Below are positions 8,725-16,017 of a DNA stretch of 33,633 nt, in pieces. The notes below the pieces were generated by a model. That model saw only the letters and a program-made list of their open reading frames with translations, was not told the DNA's origin and searched no databases. The first letter of the stretch is position 1. The number at the start of each line of letters is the position of its first letter. A program made the translations under genes and the position numbers. Source of the DNA: Actinomycetota bacterium (GTDB lineage: Bacteria; Actinomycetota; Actinomycetes; Actinomycetales; Dermatophilaceae); NCBI GenBank assembly GCA_020161845.1, contig JAIUNK010000039.1, positions 1-33,633 on the forward strand, written 5' to 3'.

Positions 8725-9984
8725 TCAGAAGGGCGGGCTCCAGTCGGGAGGCGGATCCTCGCCGACCCGTCCGTCGACCGCCTCGCGCAGCAGGTCGGCG
8801 TGGCCGGTGTGCCGGCCGTACTCCTCGATCAGGTCGCAGACCAGCCGTCGCAGAGTGGCGGCGCCGTCCCCGACGTGCACGCGCTGCTCCAGGCCGCCGT
8901 TGGCCAGCGCGGCGGCCAGCCGCGCGCGACCACGACGTACGGCGTCGTCGTAGGTCGAATAGAGCAGCTCGGGGGCGTCCCCGGTCGCGGAGGTGAAGTC
9001 CCAGTCGGTGCTCCCGTCCCAGCCCCAGCCGGACCACGGCTCGCCGAGCGGCTCGCCGGACAGCTTCCAGCCCGTGGTGAAGTCCTCGACGGCGGCCAGG
9101 TGCTTGAGCAGGCCGGCCAGGGTCATGGTTGAGGCGCCGACGGTGGTGGCCAGGGCGGGTGCGTCGAGGCCGTCGGCCTTCCAGCGGAACGTGTAGCGCA
9201 GCCGGTCCAGCGCCCCGAGCAGCGCCTGCGCCTCGGTTCCGGCGAGCGGCGGTTCCCAGATCGGGTCGGGCCCAGACACGGGCGCCACCGAGCTTGCCTC
9301 GAACTCGGCGAGGAGCGGGTCGCGTAACCCCACCGTGTCGGTGGCCCAGAACGCCTCGGGGTAGACGAGCCGGCCGGCCATCCACGTCTCCCAGGCTCCC
9401 GTCACGACCATCTGAGCAGCGGCGGCGGGGACGCGCGTGGAGGGCGGGTCGACGCCGTGGGTGGCGGCGGCCACGAACCCGAGACGGCCGTAGTAGCCCG
9501 GGTCGCCTTCGAGGAAGACGGCCGGTACGCCGAGGCTGCGGGCCTGCTCCAGCGCCGCGGCGACCAGCTCCGCTCCCACGCCGAGGAGTCGGTGCTCGGC
9601 GGCGACGGCCAGGGGGGCGAGCACCAGGACCTCGACCAGAGCCGGCCGCGCGTCCACCCAGGCCCGGCTGAGGTGCACGTGGCCGATCACGCGCTCGGTG
9701 GCCCCGGCCAGTGCTTTGGTCCCGGCCGGCGCTTTGGTCCCGGCCGGCGCTTTGGTCCCGGCCGGCGCTTTGGTCCCGGCCGGCGCTTCGGTCCCGGCCG
9801 ACGCGTCGGTCCCGGGCGCGGCGGGCGAGGTGGCGGTCACGGCGACCAGCGAGGCGCGCCGGGCGGGACGCAAGGCGTCCAGGAGGGCCACGATCTGCGG
9901 GCCCTCGGCCTCGAACGCCGCGCGATGCAGGGCGTCGATGTGCGGGTCGTCCCCGTCCTGGGCCGCCCGGACGAGCCAACTCAT
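8725..9984 (-). CDS. GNAT acetyltransferase-DinB/DUF664 fusion
   Basis: A 419-aa two-domain protein from ATG 9984 (MSWLVRAAQDGDDPHID). Residues 1-190 are a GNAT domain: LVEVLVLAPLAV then GVGAELVAAALEQARSLGV is the acetyl-CoA-binding motif A, and GDPGYYGRLGFV is motif B. Residues about 230-415 are a DinB-like four-helix domain (LAGLLKHLAAVEDF, DLIEEYGRHTGHADLLRE) of the DUF664 type, a mycothiol- or metal-dependent fold. An in-frame six-residue repeat (APAGTK) interrupts the GNAT domain near residues 55-93. Substrates are unknown. The upstream in-frame ATG at 10068 is less likely. Confidence 0.82.
   Translation of the reverse strand: MSWLVRAAQDGDDPHIDALHRAAFEAEGPQIVALLDALRPARRASLVAVTATSPAAPGTDASAGTEAPAGTKAPAGTKAPAGTKAPAGTKALAGATERVIGHVHLSRAWVDARPALVEVLVLAPLAVAAEHRLLGVGAELVAAALEQARSLGVPAVFLEGDPGYYGRLGFVAAATHGVDPPSTRVPAAAAQMVVTGAWETWMAGRLVYPEAFWATDTVGLRDPLLAEFEASSVAPVSGPDPIWEPPLAGTEAQALLGALDRLRYTFRWKADGLDAPALATTVGASTMTLAGLLKHLAAVEDFTTGWKLSGEPLGEPWSGWGWDGSTDWDFTSATGDAPELLYSTYDDAVRRGRARLAAALANGGLEQRVHVGDGAATLRRLVCDLIEEYGRHTGHADLLREAVDGRVGEDPPPDWSPPF
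9706..9820. repeat. 18-bp in-frame tandem repeat in GNAT-DinB gene
   Basis: GCTTTGGTCCCGGCCGGC is repeated about five times with degenerating copies at the right side (TTT to TTC to GTC). On the minus strand it encodes APAGTK units in a loop between two strands of the acetyltransferase domain. The near identity of the central copies suggests slippage that would vary in number between strains. Confidence 0.85.
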
Positions 9985-10069
9985 CGTCGATCCGCTGGGG
10001 TCGCGCGGGCACCTGCCCTCAGGTTCGGCCGTGGCAGGATGCGTGATCGGTCCGGTAGGTCTGGCCACC

Positions 10070-11065
10070 TCATGCGGTGGACTCTAGAGCCGATCCCGCA
10101 GGAGCGGCGGCAGGCGCAGCGAGGTCCTGCAGGGAACGCACCGCCAACGCCACGACGACGCTCGACGTCACCGTGAGCAGCACCCACGCCAGGGCCGTCG
10201 CCCCAGCGCCCAGATGCGGCACCATCACGATCACCGCAGTAGTCAGCGCGGCCAGCGGGAAGGACAGCGCCCACCACGGCGGACCATAAGGCGCCTTTGC
10301 GACCCTGGGGGCACAGCCCAGCAGAAGCGCGGCGAACGTCGCAGCGCCGGCCAACAGCACCCAGGAATGCCAGCCACCGGTGCTCGACGGCAGGAGAGAA
10401 TGGGCCGCCACCAGGGCCACGGCGGGCGGGGCGATCAGGATCGCGAACACCGGTCGCAGGTGGCCCGGAACCGGCTGCGGGACCAAGATGTAACGCCCGA
10501 GGATGAGCGGCAAGAGGGCGAGGTAGAAGGCCACTCCGACGCCGAAGGCGATCCAGGACAGCGTGCGGCTACCGATCTGCGGCCCGGCCAGCGGGGTGAC
10601 CAGATTGCCGACGATGGGGATGAACCACGTGGGCAGGACCTGGGGCAGGGTCAGGTGACTCCCACCGAACCAGGACGTCAGGACGGCGACCGTGATCGCC
10701 AGGTGGGCCAGGGCCGCTGGCCACCAGATCACGGTGGCCAGCGCGGGTGCGGGTGTCGCAAAGGCCGTCGCGACCAGGAGCAGCGCCACCGTGATGGCTG
10801 CCGCGAACGGCATCCGCACGGGGTCGGTGATCTCCGCGCGCACCACGTCGGAGAAGCGGATGGCCTTGGCGACGTAGAGCACCGCGAGGGTCAGCCACAG
10901 CAGCGCTGCCACCACCGCGAGGACGTCGGCGACACTGCTTGGCGCAGCCAGTTGGTGACTCGCTCGGCGCCAGGCGAGTGACAGCCCGGCGATGCCCATC
11001 ACCACGGCGAACAGCCCGACCGGGGGCCTGCTGAATCGAGCGCGGAGAGCGGCCTGGGTCGTCAT
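10070..11065 (-). CDS. TDT/SLAC1-family transporter (TehA-like)
   Basis: A 331-aa protein with about ten hydrophobic segments. SRPPVGLFAVVMGIAGLSLAW at the N-terminus and the mid-protein LPTWFIPIVGNLVTPLAG are characteristic of the tellurite resistance/dicarboxylate transporter (TDT) family, which includes TehA, the plant anion channel SLAC1 and the fungal sulfite pump Ssu1. Given the sulfur genes that follow, sulfite or another anion is a plausible substrate, but that is inference. ATG 11065 is used; ATG 11080 is possible. It is divergent from a hypothetical gene, with a TGTCAGG palindrome 62 bp upstream. Confidence 0.8.
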   Translation of the reverse strand: MTTQAALRARFSRPPVGLFAVVMGIAGLSLAWRRASHQLAAPSSVADVLAVVAALLWLTLAVLYVAKAIRFSDVVRAEITDPVRMPFAAAITVALLLVATAFATPAPALATVIWWPAALAHLAITVAVLTSWFGGSHLTLPQVLPTWFIPIVGNLVTPLAGPQIGSRTLSWIAFGVGVAFYLALLPLILGRYILVPQPVPGHLRPVFAILIAPPAVALVAAHSLLPSSTGGWHSWVLLAGAATFAALLLGCAPRVAKAPYGPPWWALSFPLAALTTAVIVMVPHLGAGATALAWVLLTVTSSVVVALAVRSLQDLAAPAAAPAGSALESTA

Positions 11066-11126
11066 GGTGAAGGTCCTCATTCTCGATAGGCAGGGGCGAT
11101 TGATGTTGTCACCAACCATCCCTGGG

Positions 11127-11144
11127 TGTCAGGTATTCCTGACA
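11127..11144. promoter_or_regulatory. TGTCAGG-N4-CCTGACA palindrome
   Basis: TGTCAGGTATTCCTGACA has perfect 7-bp arms with a 4-bp centre. It lies between the divergent TDT transporter gene and the hypothetical gene that follows. The same 18-bp form is seen at 14166 and 18311 and twice at 17409-17451, which argues for a shared DNA-binding protein. The regulator is not identified. Confidence 0.65.
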
Positions 11145-11202
11145 ACCGAAAAGGCCCGGGGCGGGCCAACGGAACCGCCCCCGCCCTTGCCGCCGGTGGA
11201 AT

Positions 11203-11220
11203 ATCCGCACAGGTGCGGAT
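11203..11220. promoter_or_regulatory. ATCCGCAC-N2-GTGCGGAT palindrome over a start codon
   Basis: ATCCGCACAGGTGCGGAT has perfect 8-bp arms and its last two bases are the first two of the ATG at 11219. It could be an operator that blocks transcription near a leaderless start, or an RNA hairpin that hides the start codon. No second copy was noticed elsewhere in the window. Confidence 0.4.
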
Positions 11221-11614
11221 GGTTGGACACGGCATGATCGCCGCTGATGTCGCGCGCCGGCTCGATGCCGCGCACCGGGTCGCGTTGCAGCAGTGGGTCA
11301 CCGACGCCGATGGTCGCAGCAGCTGTCGGCGCGGCGGAACGGACGCCACCGATCTGCAGATCAAGGTCAGCGAGGGGGCCGCGGTGGCCCTGCGGGACGC
11401 GCGTCGGTGTGTCGAGCGGGGCGGCCGGACGCCCACCGAGGCGATCCGGTTCGTACTCGGGCAATGGCAGGAGATGGCCACGTTTCGGCGAACCCCAGAT
11501 TGGGTTGCCTATGTGGATGGGGGTCGCTCGGCCCTGATTCGGTTCCTGGCCGAGCTGGAGGCCGCTCGCCCGGCGGGCGGCGCGGAGCCGACGACCCCGG
11601 CCCCGGGCCAATAG
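11219..11614 (+). CDS. Hypothetical protein
   Basis: A 131-aa protein from ATG 11219; ATG 11234 is an alternative, and an in-frame GTG at 11126 would run through the palindrome at 11127 and is disfavoured. It is soluble and mostly helical: MIAADVARRLDAAHRVALQQW, a central LQIKVSEGAAVALRDARR, and VLGQWQEMATFRRTPDWVAY. It has two neighbouring-region cysteines and no motif I recognise. The position, divergent from the TDT gene with a shared TGTCAGG box, suggests it is co-regulated with the sulfur island. Repeated CCCCGGCCCCGGGCCA(A/G)TA follows its stop. Confidence 0.55.
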   Translation: MVGHGMIAADVARRLDAAHRVALQQWVTDADGRSSCRRGGTDATDLQIKVSEGAAVALRDARRCVERGGRTPTEAIRFVLGQWQEMATFRRTPDWVAYVDGGRSALIRFLAELEAARPAGGAEPTTPAPGQ

Positions 11615-11670
11615 GCTGCGCGGTGCCGATGGCCCCGGCCCCGGGCCAGTAAGCTGCCGGGCCCCGTGGG

Positions 11671-12048
11671 TCAGGCGGACGGTGCGTCGGCCTGCGCCTT
11701 TGCCACCTCGGCCCGAACGGCGGTCATGTCCAGATTGCGCACCGCGCTGATGAGTTCTTCCAGCGACGGGGCAGGTAGGGCGCCCGGCTGATTGAAGACC
11801 AGAATCCCGTCCCGGAAGGCCATCAAGGTCGGGATCGAGGTGATCTGTGCGGCCGCGGCGAGCTCCCGTTCGGCTTCGGTGTCAACCTTGCCGAAGACGA
11901 TGTCGGGATGGGTCTGCGACGCGGTCTCGAAGATCGGCCCAAACATCCGGCATGGGCCGCACCAGCTGGCCCAGAAGTCCACCAGAACGATCCCCTCCCC
12001 GGCGATCGTCTCCTCGAAGTTGTGCCTGGTGAGTGTTGTGGTGCTCAT
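11671..12048 (-). CDS. Thioredoxin
   Basis: A 125-aa protein with the complete thioredoxin fold: VLVDFWASWCGPC places the redox cysteines at 30 and 33, and ITSIPTLMAF carries the cis-Pro loop. A C-terminal extension of about 20 residues follows the usual end. It is the last gene of a minus-strand run (membrane protein, AhpD-like, CstR-like, thioredoxin) and starts 24 bp after the regulator. In this setting it probably reduces persulfidated or oxidised proteins, or regenerates the AhpD-like protein or peroxiredoxin nearby. The family call is firm; the partners are inferred. Confidence 0.93.
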   Translation of the reverse strand: MSTTTLTRHNFEETIAGEGIVLVDFWASWCGPCRMFGPIFETASQTHPDIVFGKVDTEAERELAAAAQITSIPTLMAFRDGILVFNQPGALPAPSLEELISAVRNLDMTAVRAEVAKAQADAPSA

Positions 12049-12072
12049 GATTGCCCTTTCGCAATACCCGGT

Positions 12073-12438
12073 TCACGAGAGCGCGAGGAAGAGTTTCTCC
12101 ATCGCTTTGAGGTCGTCGCTGGTGGCGCCGGGGGAGGTGACGCACTGGCGGACGGCGGCCTCGAGGAGCACGAAACCGCTCCGGTCGATGGCCTTTTTCA
12201 CGGCTGCCAGCTGATGCACGACCTCGCGGCACCCCCGCCGCTCTTCGAGCATCGTGGCCACCGCGCCGAGCTGGCCCTGGGCCCGGCGAAGCCGCAGGAC
12301 GACCTGCTCGAGCTCGTGGCTGTCGAGGGCCAGCTCGCCCGTGGTGACGTCGCCGGTGGTGACGTCGCCGGTGGTGACATCGCCGGTGGTGACATCGGCG
12401 GCCGCGCGTTTGGCGTGACGCTCCGCCGAGGCGGTCAT
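12073..12438 (-). CDS. cstR: CsoR/FrmR-family repressor, CstR (persulfide-sensor)-like
   Basis: A 121-aa regulator. LRLRRAQGQLGAVATMLEE is the first DNA-binding helix of the DUF156 family, followed by Cys70 (RRGCREVVHQL) and Cys99 (EAAVRQCV). The 29-residue spacing equals Cys31-Cys60 of staphylococcal CstR and Cys36-Cys65 of mycobacterial CsoR. The copper-ligand His of CsoR, four residues before the second Cys, is Ala95 here, so Cu(I) sensing is unlikely and persulfide sensing through the Cys pair is favoured. The N-terminus bears a VTTGD repeat. ATG 12438 overlaps the preceding stop by 4 bp. Its probable operators are six 16-bp boxes in this window. Confidence 0.82.
   Translation of the reverse strand: MTASAERHAKRAAADVTTGDVTTGDVTTGDVTTGELALDSHELEQVVLRLRRAQGQLGAVATMLEERRGCREVVHQLAAVKKAIDRSGFVLLEAAVRQCVTSPGATSDDLKAMEKLFLALS
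12336..12397. repeat. 15-bp tandem repeat in the CstR-like gene
   Basis: GCCGGTGGTGACGTC or ATC units occur four times in a row, with the first slightly diverged. On the minus strand they encode (VTTGD)n in an N-terminal extension, residues 16-34, ahead of the conserved fold. The extension is absent from typical CsoR-family proteins of 85-100 residues. Confidence 0.8.
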
Positions 12439-12803
12439 GACGGTGCCTGGTCCTTGGGCGGGGTGTAGAAGTCCATGAAAGCGGCCAGCGCCCGTGGCCC
12501 GTAGACGGTGCCCGGCCCGCCGACCATCAAGATCGCGACGCCGATCGCTTCGGCCGCTTCTTGGGGGGTGGCCCCGGCGCGCGCTGCGCCTCGGGCATGG
12601 GAGGCGATGCACCCGTCGCACTTCAAGCCGACGCCCATGGCCATGGCCATCAGCTCCTTGGTCTTGGTGTCGAGGGCCCCGGCGGTCAACGCGCCCTTGT
12701 GGGTGGCGGCGAACCCGGCGTACACGTCGGGGATCAGGGCGCGCAGCTCGCGGGTGTGCGGGCCGAGGTCCTCCAGGACCTGCTTGCCGTGGGAGTGGGT
12801 CAT
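12435..12803 (-). CDS. Carboxymuconolactone decarboxylase/AhpD-like CxxC protein
   Basis: A 122-aa helical protein. ATG 12803 is preceded by GAAAGGAGCCCCGAG, a strong ribosome binding site. LKCDGCIASHARGAARAG contains Cys62-x-x-Cys65-x-x-x-His69, the redox motif of the AhpD-like branch of the CMD family rather than the decarboxylase branch. Such proteins act as thiol-disulfide peroxidase reductants. The stop codon overlaps the ATG of the CstR-like gene (ATGA), so the two are probably translationally coupled. It likely serves thiol redox repair in the persulfide response; the specific partner is unknown. Confidence 0.85.
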   Translation of the reverse strand: MTHSHGKQVLEDLGPHTRELRALIPDVYAGFAATHKGALTAGALDTKTKELMAMAMGVGLKCDGCIASHARGAARAGATPQEAAEAIGVAILMVGGPGTVYGPRALAAFMDFYTPPKDQAPS

Positions 12804-12852
12804 CTCGGGGGCTCCTTTCAGGACGGTTCGTGCGGTTGTTGTTCGCTCGGTG

Positions 12853-14076
12853 TCAGACGGGGGCGACGGCCGCGACGGCCGGTTCGAGGCTGCTGGAGCC
12901 GGCCGGCTGTCCACCCATGAGCTTGCGGTTCAGGATCGTCAGGGTACGGATGGTCACCAGCTGGACCAGTGCCACGACGGCCACCAGGCCGTAGTGCGGG
13001 ACCGAGTCGCGCGCGATGATGCCCGGCTCGACGAGGCCCCAGTGGATGAAGAACATGAGCAGGACGGACAGAGCGACCCCGGGGCAGATCAGACCGTACG
13101 CGGCGACACTGCGTCGCGGCCCGGTCACATAGGTGGCGAAGTAGGCCTGGCGGCGCATGATGGCGTAGCCGAACAGGCCCATCACCAGCTGCGCTGCCAC
13201 CAAGAGGCCGAAGAAGACGAACCACACCACCGGGTTCACCGTCGCATGCAGCAGGGTGTGCGAAGTGCCCATCACGTCACGCAGCACGGTGATGCCGACC
13301 AGGGTCATGATCGGGATGCCCAGCCACAGGGTGGGGCCCGCCTCGACCGCCATACCGTGGCGCAGCATTCCGGCGAAGGCGACCGGCAGCTTGACCAGGA
13401 TCCACGCGGCAGCGGCGGCCAGGAAGATGAACGTTCCGACCAGGCCGATGACCACGACCGGCTTGGTGCTGCTCATCGCCGCGGAGGAGGAGTAGCCGAC
13501 GGCGATCATCGCGAAGGCGAAGCTCGGCAGGACCTGACTGAAGTGGTTGGTGTCCTCGATGTCGAAGCCCTTGTGAACCAGGATGCGGGTCAGGTAGCGC
13601 CCGAACACGACGAGCGCGTAGCCGGCGATCCCCGTCATCGCGAGCAGGGCGACGGGGAAGAGGTACTCCTTGGCGGCCCACATGCCGGGAATCGCCAGTG
13701 CGCCCACGACGAATGCGACGTTGACGCTCATGCCGAGCGTGAGGGGGATGGCCATCAGCGAGATCTCGGCGTTGCTCGCGCGGAAGGCGACGTACTCGGG
13801 GGTCCGCGTGAAGGCTCGGTAGGCGCGGATGTTGGCGATCAGGACCTGGTAGTGCCGCACCGCGAAGAAGAACGTGAGGCCGAGGATCACGCTCAGGAAC
13901 ACCCGACTCGGCACCGTGCCGTCGCGGTAGGCCGCGAGGACGTGGCTCAGGTGTGGGATGGGTGAGCCCGGGTGGGGGATCAGGAACATCAGGTAGACGA
14001 AGAACGAGACCGACAGCCCGCCCATGCCCAATGCGGCCAGGAAGTACAGCGGACGGTATGCGACGGAGAAGCGCAC
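12853..14076 (-). CDS. Polytopic membrane protein of unknown function
   Basis: A 407-aa protein with about ten membrane helices. GTG 14076 is chosen because AAAGGAGCCCCTC precedes it, the same ribosome-binding context as the next gene; a longer start would run into the operator region. Recognisable conserved-looking stretches are YFLAALGMGGLSVSFFVYLM, RTPEYVAFRASNAEISLMA and NHFSQVLPSFAFAMIAVGY. I cannot place it firmly; it recalls a family some databases label TsoY, but that name is from memory. It is the first gene of the minus-strand CstR run and faces the SQR-like gene across two CstR boxes and a TGTCAGG box. Transport or quinone-linked membrane function is possible. Confidence 0.65.
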   Translation of the reverse strand: MRFSVAYRPLYFLAALGMGGLSVSFFVYLMFLIPHPGSPIPHLSHVLAAYRDGTVPSRVFLSVILGLTFFFAVRHYQVLIANIRAYRAFTRTPEYVAFRASNAEISLMAIPLTLGMSVNVAFVVGALAIPGMWAAKEYLFPVALLAMTGIAGYALVVFGRYLTRILVHKGFDIEDTNHFSQVLPSFAFAMIAVGYSSSAAMSSTKPVVVIGLVGTFIFLAAAAAWILVKLPVAFAGMLRHGMAVEAGPTLWLGIPIMTLVGITVLRDVMGTSHTLLHATVNPVVWFVFFGLLVAAQLVMGLFGYAIMRRQAYFATYVTGPRRSVAAYGLICPGVALSVLLMFFIHWGLVEPGIIARDSVPHYGLVAVVALVQLVTIRTLTILNRKLMGGQPAGSSSLEPAVAAVAPV

Positions 14077-14108
14077 GAGGGGCTCCTTTGGATGAAGTGG
14101 CTGGTTGT

Positions 14109-14124
14109 ATACCCCCTGGGGCAT
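14109..14124. promoter_or_regulatory. Putative CstR box 1
   Basis: ATACCCCCTGGGGCAT is a near-palindromic 16-mer with a C-tract facing a G-tract, the form of CsoR/CstR-family operators. It lies 33 bp before the GTG of the minus-strand membrane-protein operon that encodes the CstR-like regulator itself, which suggests autoregulation. Confidence 0.72.
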
Positions 14125-14141
14125 GCTCTATCGACAACGAT

Positions 14142-14157
14142 ATACCCCGGGGGGTAC
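14142..14157. promoter_or_regulatory. Putative CstR box 2
   Basis: ATACCCCGGGGGGTAC begins 33 bp after the start of box 1, about three helical turns, so both boxes face the same side of the DNA. It is placed to control both the minus-strand operon and the SQR-like gene. Confidence 0.72.
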
Positions 14158-14165
14158 ATTGGCAA

Positions 14166-14183
14166 TGTCAGGTTCACCTGACG
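14166..14183. promoter_or_regulatory. TGTCAGG-N4-CCTGACG palindrome
   Basis: TGTCAGGTTCACCTGACG matches the 18-bp element at 11127 and 18311 apart from the last base. It lies 54 bp before the start of the SQR-like gene and 9 bp from CstR box 2, so this divergent promoter seems to integrate two signals. Confidence 0.65.
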
Positions 14184-14236
14184 GGGAGCCGGTGAAATTC
14201 CGCGGGCTTGCCTGGTCTCGGCAGAGGAGGTACGTC

Positions 14237-15694
14237 GTGTCCCGCACGGTCATCCTGGGCGCTGGGGTCGCCGGCCACACGGCCGCGCTACACCTGAGGC
14301 GCCTTCTCGGACGCAGCCACGAGATCGTGGTCGTCTCACCCAACAGCGAATGGAACTGGATCCCGTCCAACATCTGGGTCGGTGTGGGCGACATGACCGC
14401 CGACAAGGTGCTGTTTCCCCTGGCGCCGGTGTACCGCCGCAAGGGGATCGACTTCCACCAGGCCAAGGCCGTCGCGATCCGCCCGGAGGGGGACGGCGAG
14501 GACCCGCGACCCAGCGTGGAGATCGTCTCCACGCAGGAGGGCCGCGAGGGTGAGTCGACCCGACTGCGCTATGACTACCTGGTCAACGCGACGGGTCCCC
14601 GGCTGAAGTTCGAGGCGACGCCCGGATTGGGTCCCGAGCAGGGCCATACCGTGTCGGTCTGTACGGCAGACCATGCCACCCACGCCGCCGCCGAACTGCA
14701 GGCCGCCATCACGCGCATGCGCGAGGGCGAGACGTTGCGGCTCGTGGTCGGCACCGGACACGGCTCGTGCACCTGCGAGGGTGCCGCCTTCGAATACGTC
14801 TTCAACGTCGACCACACCCTGCGCCAGGCAGGCGTCCGGGACCGGGCCGAACTGGTCTATCTCACCAACGAGTTCGAGCTCGGCGACTTCGGAGTCGACG
14901 GAGCGACCTTCGACGAGCGGGGGTTCCAGACCTCCAGCAAGCTGTGGACCGAATCCCTCTTCCGCGAGCGAGGCGTGCGCGCCATCACCGGTGCCGGCGT
15001 CCAGCACATCGAGGCGGGGTCGCTGACCTACGAGCTCCTTGACGGCACGGTGGAGACCTTGACCTTCGACTTCGCGATGCTGCTGCCGCCCTTCGGCGGG
15101 GTCGGCCTGCAGGCGTTCGATCGCGCGGGCGAGGACATCACCGACCGGCTGTTCGCCCCGAGCGGATTCATGTACGTCGACGCCGAGTACGCCCCGCGAG
15201 CCTACGAGAACTGGCGGCCCGATGACTGGCCGCGGACCTACCAGAGCCCGCACTACGACAACATCTGGGCGGTCGGGATCGCGTTCGCGCCACCCCACCC
15301 GATCTCCCCTCCCCGCACCAGCCCGAACGGCACCGTGATCGCGCCCGCCCCACCGCGCACCGGCATGCCGTCCGGGGTGATGGGCAAAGCCGTGGCCATG
15401 ACCATCGCGGACCGGGTCCGCCGCGGCGCCCACGCGAAGGCGCACACCGCCTCGATGGCGGCGATGGGCGCGGCCTGCGTCGCTTCTGCCGGCACCGGGC
15501 TACGCAAGGGGTCCGCGGCGGCGATCACCATGCTGCCCGTGGTGCCGGACTACCAGCGCTATCCCACCGGACGCGATCTCTCGGAGACCAAGGGCGAGCT
15601 GGGGCTGGCCGGGCACTGGCTCAAGCTCAGCCTGCACCACCTTTTCCTCTACAAGAACAAGGGACTGCCCGGCTGGTCCCTGATCCCGGAGTGA
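14237..15694 (+). CDS. SQR-like FAD/NAD(P)-binding oxidoreductase
   Basis: A 485-aa flavoprotein. GTG 14237 is preceded by AGAGGAGG and yields MSRTVILGAGVAGHTAALHL with the FAD GxGxxG motif. NATGPRLKFEATPGL, GSCTCEGAAFEYVFNVDHTL and the late MPSGVMGKAVAMTIADRV follow the layout of sulfide:quinone oxidoreductases and FCSD flavoproteins. Cysteines at 142, 178 and 180 are candidates for the persulfide-carrying site; the last of the three canonical SQR cysteines, near residue 350, is not evident, so substrate use may differ. The C-terminal HHLFLYKNKGLPGW is probably a membrane-association segment. Two CstR boxes and a TGTCAGG box precede it. Confidence 0.8.
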   Translation: MSRTVILGAGVAGHTAALHLRRLLGRSHEIVVVSPNSEWNWIPSNIWVGVGDMTADKVLFPLAPVYRRKGIDFHQAKAVAIRPEGDGEDPRPSVEIVSTQEGREGESTRLRYDYLVNATGPRLKFEATPGLGPEQGHTVSVCTADHATHAAAELQAAITRMREGETLRLVVGTGHGSCTCEGAAFEYVFNVDHTLRQAGVRDRAELVYLTNEFELGDFGVDGATFDERGFQTSSKLWTESLFRERGVRAITGAGVQHIEAGSLTYELLDGTVETLTFDFAMLLPPFGGVGLQAFDRAGEDITDRLFAPSGFMYVDAEYAPRAYENWRPDDWPRTYQSPHYDNIWAVGIAFAPPHPISPPRTSPNGTVIAPAPPRTGMPSGVMGKAVAMTIADRVRRGAHAKAHTASMAAMGAACVASAGTGLRKGSAAAITMLPVVPDYQRYPTGRDLSETKGELGLAGHWLKLSLHHLFLYKNKGLPGWSLIPE

Positions 15695-15698
15695 GCTC

Positions 15699-15878
15699 AT
15701 GACGGACGCCAAGGACAAGGCCGTGGTCGGCGACATCGCCCGCCAGATCAGCAGCGCCCCGTTGCCCACCGAAGCGACCCTGCGACGTCGGCAGAGTCTG
15801 CCGTTGCAGACGCTGCGCTTCGCCGCCCTCAACGCCCGGATCATGCGGATGGTGCTCAAGGGCCACCACGGGACCTGA
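15699..15878 (+). CDS. Small basic protein, unknown, coupled to SQR-like gene
   Basis: A 59-aa frame starting at ATG 15699, 4 bp after the SQR-like stop, with GAGTGAG close upstream. The product begins MTDAKDKAVVGDIARQISS and continues with an Arg-rich helix (TLRRRQSLPLQTLRFAALNARIMRMV). It has no membrane segment or Cys. The spacing and consistent codon use suggest it is real and co-translated. It could be an accessory or docking peptide for the flavoprotein; I recognise no family. Its last 24 bases are tandemly duplicated just after the stop. Confidence 0.6.
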   Translation: MTDAKDKAVVGDIARQISSAPLPTEATLRRRQSLPLQTLRFAALNARIMRMVLKGHHGT

Positions 15879-15906
15879 TCCTCAAGGGCCCCCACGGGAT
15901 CTGATC
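15855..15906. repeat. 26-bp tandem duplication at gene end
   Basis: Two adjacent 26-bp units beginning CTCAAGGGCC and ending CTGATC differ at two positions. The first contains the last codons and stop of the 59-aa gene; the second lies just outside it. This is a simple local duplication. Confidence 0.85.
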
Positions 15907-15980
15907 CGCAGGGACTCGACGGTCGGCCGGCGCCGTGGCTTCGGCGTCGGCCGGCGCGTGGTCGCCGCGCGGCTCGGTCG

Positions 15981-16017
15981 CCTCAGAACAGGCCTCAGAA
16001 GCAGGCCTCAGAACAGC
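15981..16017. repeat. Three CCTCAGAA(G)CAG units
   Basis: CCTCAGAACAGG, CCTCAGAAGCAGG and CCTCAGAACAG follow each other at the 3' end of the exonuclease gene. The last unit overlaps its final codons, and each unit contains a potential stop TGA on the minus strand. Confidence 0.6.
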
